Assembly (NCBI GenBank): GCA_029959615.1
Contig: JASCOD010000001.1
Span: 558,001-622,000 of the forward strand
Length of the DNA: 64,000 bases
Direction of reading: 5' to 3'
Source of the DNA: Flavobacteriaceae bacterium PS02338
GTDB lineage: Bacteria; Bacteroidota; Bacteroidia; Sphingobacteriales; Sphingobacteriaceae
Shown: piece after piece, positions 59,423 through 64,000 of the stretch
Position numbering within the stretch: the first letter of the stretch is position 1
Layout: each line of letters begins with the position of its first letter
Notes under the pieces: model-generated
Seen by the model: the letters and a program-made list of their open reading frames with translations, nothing else
What the model was told of the DNA's origin: nothing
Databases searched by the model: none
Position numbers and translations under genes: made by a program

Positions 59423-62221
59423 ATGAGCAACAAAAAACTTTTTCTTTTAGACGGAATGGCGTTAATCTACCGAGCACATTTCGCATTGAGCAAAAATCCG
59501 CGTTTTACATCAACAGGCGTTAATACTTCTGCGGTAATGGGCTTCACCAATACCTTACTAGAAGTGCTTAAAAAGGAAAAACCTAGCCATATTGCTGTAG
59601 TTTTTGACACCGCAGCACCAACAGAGAGGCATACTGAATTTGAAGCGTACAAAGCGCATCGAGAAGCTATGCCCGAAGATTTAGCAGCAGCAATTCCTTA
59701 CATTTTTAGGTTAATAGAAGGATTTAATATCCCCGTAATTACCAAAGACGGCTACGAAGCCGATGACATTATTGGCACTTTAGCAAAAGAAGGCGAAAAG
59801 CAAGGCTTTAAAGTGTACTGCATGACACCGGATAAGGATTTTGCACAATTGGTTTCCGAAAATATTTTCATTTACAAACCTGCCCGTATGGGTAATGAAA
59901 TGGAAATTTTAGGCGTGCCCGAAGTTTTAGCAAAATGGGATATCGAAAGAGTTGAGCAGGTAATTGATATCCTAGGTTTATGGGGCGATGCAGTGGATAA
60001 CATTCCTGGCATTCCTGGCATTGGCGAAAAAACTGCAAAAGCACTGATTAAGCAATATGGCAGTATGGAAAACATTTTTGTCAACAGTCACGAACTGAAA
60101 GGGAAACAGAAAGAAAATGTAGAGAATAATGTAGAGCAGGGTTTAATCTCCAAAAAGTTAGCGACTATTATTTTAAACGTTCCTATCGAATTTAACGAGC
60201 AACAATTGTTGCTGGAAGAACCTAGCAAAGAATTATTAGAGCCTTTGTTAGCAGAATTAGAGTTTAGAACCATTGGCAAGCGTATTTTTGGTGATGCATT
60301 TAGCGTAAATGAAGGTAAGACAGGTGGACAACAGGACCTATTTGGGAACACCGTAGCTACAAAAGAAGTTGAAAATCAACCATCATTGTTTGACACACCA
60401 ATTGATGCGAAAAACATCGATAACACACCACACGATTATCAACTCGTGGCTACCTCAGAAGCTAGAAAAGACCTAATTAACCTATTATTAAAGCAAAACC
60501 GAATTTCATTTGACACCGAAACCACTGGAACCGATGCCAATTTTGTGGATTTGGTAGGTTTGTCTTTTGCTATAGAAGTAGGCAAGGGCTATTATATTCC
60601 AACACCTCAAAACAAAGAAGAAACACAAGCTATTCTCGAAGAATTTAGACCTGTCTTTGAAAACGAAAACATCGTTAAAATTGGACAGAATATTAAGTAC
60701 GATATGCTAGTGCTTAAATGGTACAACATTGATGTAAAAGGCGAGTTGTTCGACACCATGTTAGCGCACTATCTTATCGATCCAGATACGAGACACGGGA
60801 TGGATGTACTTTCGGAAAACTACCTAGGTTATACCCCAATATCCATCACATCGCTGATTGGCCCTAAAGGAAAAGGCCAACTGAACATGAAAGACGTTCC
60901 AGTAGACAAAGTGGTAGATTATGCTGCCGAAGATGCAGATGTAACTTTGCAACTGGCAAACGTTTTTGAGCCAATGTTGCTAGAAAGAAACGCCAAGAAA
61001 CTCGCTGCAGAAATCGAAAATCCTTTGATTTATGTATTGGCAGATATGGAGAAAGAAGGTGTAAGAATTGATGCCGAAACATTAGCAAACTATTCTGGCC
61101 AACTACAGGAAGAGATTTTAAAAGCGGAACTAAATGTTTACGAAAAGGCTGGACTGAAATTTAATCTAGCTTCTCCAAAACAGTTAGGAGAAGTACTTTT
61201 TGATCACCTAAAGCTTGATCCAAAAGCGAAGAAAACCAAAACTGGTCAATACCAAACCGGCGAAGATGTATTAACCGCATTAGCTAACAAAAGTGACATC
61301 GTTCAAGATATTTTGGATTTCCGCCAAATGCAGAAACTGAAATCTACTTATGTAGATGCTTTGCCATTATTAGTAAATCCGAGAACTGGCAGGGTACATA
61401 CTAGCTATAACCAGGCCGTTGCCGCTACAGGAAGATTGAGTTCTAATAATCCGAACTTGCAGAATATCCCCATTAAAACCGATAGAGGAAGAGAAGTAAG
61501 AAAAGCATTCATTGCTAGAGACAGCGACCACATCTTATTATCTGCCGATTACTCGCAAATTGAACTGAGAATTATCGCTGAGATCAGTAAGGAAGCGAAT
61601 ATGCTAGACGCCTTTTTAAATGGTATTGATATCCACACCGCAACCGCAGCTAAAGTTTATGGAATTGGCATCGATGAGGTTACCTCTAACCAACGTAGAA
61701 ATGCAAAAGCAGTGAACTTTGGTATCATCTACGGACAGTCTGCCTTTGGTCTATCACAGAATCTAAACATCCCTCGTAAAGAAGCTGCCGAAATTATCGA
61801 ACAGTACTTTATCCAATATCCAGGTATCAAAAACTACATGAGTGATACCATGAATTTTGCCCGTGAAAATGGCTACGTAGAAACCATTATGGGGCGTCGT
61901 AGGTATTTGAGAGATATTAACTCGGCCAATATGACGGTGAGAGGCTATGCAGAACGAAATGCCATTAATGCACCGATTCAAGGTTCTGCTGCAGATATGA
62001 TTAAAATTGCGATGATCAACATCCATAAAGATATAAAAGCGCAGAATTTACAATCAAAAATGACTATGCAAGTACATGATGAGTTGGTGTTTGATGTAAT
62101 TAAGAGCGAAAAAGAAGCTGTGAAAGAAATCATTACCAATAGAATGAAAACCGCCATTAAAACAGAAGTGCCTATTGAAATAGAAATTGGTGAAGGTGTA
62201 AATTGGCTTGAAGCACATTAA
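59423..62221 (+). CDS. polA: DNA polymerase I
   Basis: 932 residues, full length. The 5'-3' exonuclease (about 1-290) has LLDGMALIYRAHFAL and GYEADDIIG. The 3'-5' proofreading domain (about 340-530) keeps FDTETTG and YAAEDADVT, so its DEDD site looks intact. The polymerase (about 550-932) has motif A DYSQIELR (Asp709), motif B RRNAKAVNFGIIYG and motif C VHDELVFD (Asp886). It removes primers and repairs DNA. It reads alone, with a spacer of 58 bp before it. Confidence 0.97.
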   Translation: MSNKKLFLLDGMALIYRAHFALSKNPRFTSTGVNTSAVMGFTNTLLEVLKKEKPSHIAVVFDTAAPTERHTEFEAYKAHREAMPEDLAAAIPYIFRLIEGFNIPVITKDGYEADDIIGTLAKEGEKQGFKVYCMTPDKDFAQLVSENIFIYKPARMGNEMEILGVPEVLAKWDIERVEQVIDILGLWGDAVDNIPGIPGIGEKTAKALIKQYGSMENIFVNSHELKGKQKENVENNVEQGLISKKLATIILNVPIEFNEQQLLLEEPSKELLEPLLAELEFRTIGKRIFGDAFSVNEGKTGGQQDLFGNTVATKEVENQPSLFDTPIDAKNIDNTPHDYQLVATSEARKDLINLLLKQNRISFDTETTGTDANFVDLVGLSFAIEVGKGYYIPTPQNKEETQAILEEFRPVFENENIVKIGQNIKYDMLVLKWYNIDVKGELFDTMLAHYLIDPDTRHGMDVLSENYLGYTPISITSLIGPKGKGQLNMKDVPVDKVVDYAAEDADVTLQLANVFEPMLLERNAKKLAAEIENPLIYVLADMEKEGVRIDAETLANYSGQLQEEILKAELNVYEKAGLKFNLASPKQLGEVLFDHLKLDPKAKKTKTGQYQTGEDVLTALANKSDIVQDILDFRQMQKLKSTYVDALPLLVNPRTGRVHTSYNQAVAATGRLSSNNPNLQNIPIKTDRGREVRKAFIARDSDHILLSADYSQIELRIIAEISKEANMLDAFLNGIDIHTATAAKVYGIGIDEVTSNQRRNAKAVNFGIIYGQSAFGLSQNLNIPRKEAAEIIEQYFIQYPGIKNYMSDTMNFARENGYVETIMGRRRYLRDINSANMTVRGYAERNAINAPIQGSAADMIKIAMINIHKDIKAQNLQSKMTMQVHDELVFDVIKSEKEAVKEIITNRMKTAIKTEVPIEIEIGEGVNWLEAH

Positions 62222-62286
62222 ACTCACAATCTTATCATTCCAAGGAATGAAGAATCTGTTTCCAGAATATACATTAATAAATAGAA

Positions 62287-63162
62287 ATGAAAAAACTAAC
62301 GCTTATCTTACTCTTAGCAGTTACCAAAATCGGCTTTGCCCAGCAAGACACTACCCTTGTTTATAATAGTCCAATGTACCTAAAAGACTCTGTACGTTCT
62401 AAGTGGCGTCCAGTAGTTAAACGATTTGGAGAACTTTATCAAGTTTCATTTTATGATAAAAAAGATGTACTCAAAGAAACCATCAGTTTTGAGGATAAAA
62501 ATTTAACCATCAGAAAAGGACCTTATTCTTCTTTTTATGGAATAAATATTGGAGATACAGGCTCTTATGACAAGGGACATAAACATGGCGAATGGATTAA
62601 TTATAGTACTGTAAATAGTGAAAAAAGATATATTAGAAGAACAGAAAACTACTACTATGGAAAACTAGATGGAAAATTCAAACAAAATTGGCCAAACCTA
62701 CAAGTACAGCAAGAAGGAACTTATGAAAACGGCAGAAAAATAGGAGAATGGAACTCCTTCTACAAAGATGGAAAACTAGCTGGAAAAGAAGTATACGATG
62801 CATACGGGAAGAAAGGTATCACCGAATATTTTTTTAATGACGGAAGACCAGCTAAATATGAAGACCTATTTTCGCCTCCTAGTTTCAACGGTGGCATAGA
62901 GGCATTTTATAGATACCTAGCTTCTGAAATCAGGTATCCAAAACAAGCTGCCAAAGACGGAGTTACAGGTACCGTTTATGTTAGCTTTACCGTAAAAAAA
63001 GACGGAAGCGTAGAAGATGTAAAAGCCGAAAAATCTCCCAATTACGAATTGGCTGATGAAGCTATAAGAATAATACAAAGATCTCCTCATTGGAACCCCG
63101 GCAAAGACTTTGGCGAACCAGTAAATGTTAAATACAATGTTCCTATTAAATTTTCTTTATAA
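62287..63162 (+). CDS. TonB C-terminal-domain protein with MORN-like repeats
   Basis: 291 residues. A signal peptide (ending IGFAQQ) rather than a TonB membrane anchor starts the protein. Residues about 70-190 hold MORN-like or antitoxin-type YxxGxxxGEW repeats (HGEWINY, KIGEWNSFYKDGK). The end (about 200-291) is a TonB C-terminal domain: FYRYLASEIRYPKQAAKDGV, GTVYVSFTVKKDGSV. With no evident inner-membrane span it may be a periplasmic soluble partner or have an uncleaved signal as anchor. Common type in Bacteroidota; partner receptor unknown. It follows polA after 65 bp. Confidence 0.88.
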   Translation: MKKLTLILLLAVTKIGFAQQDTTLVYNSPMYLKDSVRSKWRPVVKRFGELYQVSFYDKKDVLKETISFEDKNLTIRKGPYSSFYGINIGDTGSYDKGHKHGEWINYSTVNSEKRYIRRTENYYYGKLDGKFKQNWPNLQVQQEGTYENGRKIGEWNSFYKDGKLAGKEVYDAYGKKGITEYFFNDGRPAKYEDLFSPPSFNGGIEAFYRYLASEIRYPKQAAKDGVTGTVYVSFTVKKDGSVEDVKAEKSPNYELADEAIRIIQRSPHWNPGKDFGEPVNVKYNVPIKFSL

Positions 63163-63207
63163 GAAGATCTGGTATCTATAATTACAATTTAGTATTCAAC
63201 TATAATC

Positions 63208-63244
63208 AATCCCAGTTATTGCTTTTAAGTAACTGGGATTTTTG
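63208..63244 (+). terminator. Terminator after the TonB-domain gene
   Basis: AATCCCAGTTA (63208-63218) and TAACTGGGATT (63230-63240) form an 11-bp perfect stem around an 11-nt loop, followed by TTT. The remaining spacer to 63401 is AT-rich with no other clear signal. Confidence 0.75.
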
Positions 63245-63401
63245 CGATGTACCTTTTTGTAAGAAGTTCTCAAACCGAGTAAAAAATACTATATTTATCG
63301 CATGAGGGTATAATGAAGCAATAAAGCTGTAGTTACAAACATCACCAATTCCACCTTCTATAACCTTCAAACAGTTTAATAGAGAGAACTTAAAAACAAC
63401 T

Positions 63402-63998
63402 TTGGAAAACGTTAATCATAATGATGAAGATTTACTTTTTGGCCAACTAGACATGGACGAAAAGAAATCATTTACATCTCTTTATCAAAGCCATTATGAA
63501 ACTGTTTATTTTTTCCTACTAAAGTATCTAAAATCAGAAGACTTATCAGAGGACATTTGCCAATCTGTATTCTTAAAGATGTGGGAAAACAGAGATAAGT
63601 TAAATGAAATCAATAATCTTAAAGCGTACCTACTTACGATAGCTAAAAGGCAAGCCATTGATTTTCTTAAACGTGCATCTATAGAAAAGGTAGCGTTAAG
63701 TGCAATTCTACAAGCATATAAACCCATACAAAACACTACAGAAGATGCCATTAAACTAGAAGAATACATGACCTTTATTGAACGAACGCTAGCTAACTTA
63801 CCCGCTCAAACAAGACAGGTTTTTATGCTTTGCCGAAAACAACAGAAAAGCTATGACGAAGTTGCTATGGAGCTGGGCATATCGCGTAATACCGTTAAAA
63901 AACACATGGTAAGATCTTTAAAAGCACTCAAAAATCTGGCTCAAAATGAATTAGGTATTCCGCTATCTATTCTACTACTCGTATTAAATTGTAAATAA
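63402..63998 (+). CDS. RNA polymerase ECF sigma-70 factor
   Basis: 198 residues from a TTG start; the first in-frame ATG at 63453 would remove conserved residues of the start of region 2. Region 2 includes DLSEDICQSVFLKMWENRDKL, region 4 includes RKQQKSYDEVAMELGISRNTV. The C-terminus ends in a short hydrophobic tail, as for the sigma factor at 4615. It reads to the window edge, where a FecR-type gene would be expected next; that is inference. Likely another surface-signalling sigma factor. Confidence 0.91.
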   Translation: MENVNHNDEDLLFGQLDMDEKKSFTSLYQSHYETVYFFLLKYLKSEDLSEDICQSVFLKMWENRDKLNEINNLKAYLLTIAKRQAIDFLKRASIEKVALSAILQAYKPIQNTTEDAIKLEEYMTFIERTLANLPAQTRQVFMLCRKQQKSYDEVAMELGISRNTVKKHMVRSLKALKNLAQNELGIPLSILLLVLNCK

Positions 63999-64000
63999 TT

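Noticed and set aside
1..64000. CRISPR arrays, tRNA/rRNA genes, insertion sequences
   Set aside because: No regularly spaced direct repeats, no cloverleaf-like or rRNA sequence and no transposase gene were seen on reading through both strands.

Overview
The window is a 64 kb stretch of a low-GC Bacteroidota chromosome, most like Sphingobacteriaceae (Pedobacter or a close relative). The signs are two SusC/SusD outer-membrane uptake loci, FecI/FecR-type sigma/anti-sigma control, a type IX secretion (T9SS) C-terminal sorting domain, DUF4249/TonB-receptor and DUF6600 proteins, promoters of the TAnnTTTG type, and housekeeping genes in the order usual for this group. I see no rRNA or tRNA gene, no CRISPR array, no intact insertion sequence and no prophage. 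Family names come from reading motifs and remembered families; no database search was run.

Layout. 1-4376: housekeeping (end of rnc, an acyltransferase, yicC, gmk, nadD) with repeat-rich spacers. 4615-13759: an ECF sigma factor, its FecR anti-sigma, an STN-containing SusC transducer, SusD, a zinc metallohydrolase lipoprotein and a further lipoprotein. This is a substrate-sensing uptake locus with no carbohydrate-active enzyme. 13828-16949: glnS, divergent from a stand-alone B12-binding domain and a crotonase. 17093-22832: four tightly packed signalling genes (NtrC-type regulator, membrane PAS kinase, single-domain regulator, and a REC-PAS-kinase protein whose phospho-acceptor His is replaced by Glu). 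23044-24125: a small envelope-stress operon (YtxH, holin-like). 24181-27898: an RsmI-like methylase, a DUF6600 protein preceded by a nested inverted-repeat leader, a small secreted protein and TerC. 27947-30928: a very large T9SS-exported beta-helix protein. 31140-38551: mixed housekeeping and stress genes (nucleoid protein, AraC/SDR pair, bestrophin, rlmI, csaA, tadA, Mn-type sodA and others).

38556-49804 reads entirely on the minus strand. A periplasmic beta-propeller sensor kinase and a LuxR-type regulator come first, then a VOC protein with an AraC regulator, then a second SusC/SusD/lipoprotein operon, and last an NTF2-like secreted protein. Two copies of a 7-5-7 palindrome (ATCACCC/GGGTGAT) lie upstream of the kinase and of the VOC gene. 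A second motif (core AAAACACCT) occurs before susC, after the AraC gene and before the NTF2-like gene. Together these suggest a two-layer regulatory circuit for one nutrient system.

49932-64000: an OxyR with both redox cysteines, a divergent MORN-repeat protein with a 47-residue super-repeat, a DUF4249/TonB-receptor pair, trmB, an alkyltransferase-like protein without the active Cys, an AhpD-like protein, a SelW-like protein, a CPBP protease, polA, a TonB C-terminal-domain protein, and a second ECF sigma factor at the right edge. Many spacers between housekeeping genes hold inverted repeats from several families, some seen more than once here (AGACTTACGAAGTT palindromes, AACCACCAAGACACAAAG elements).
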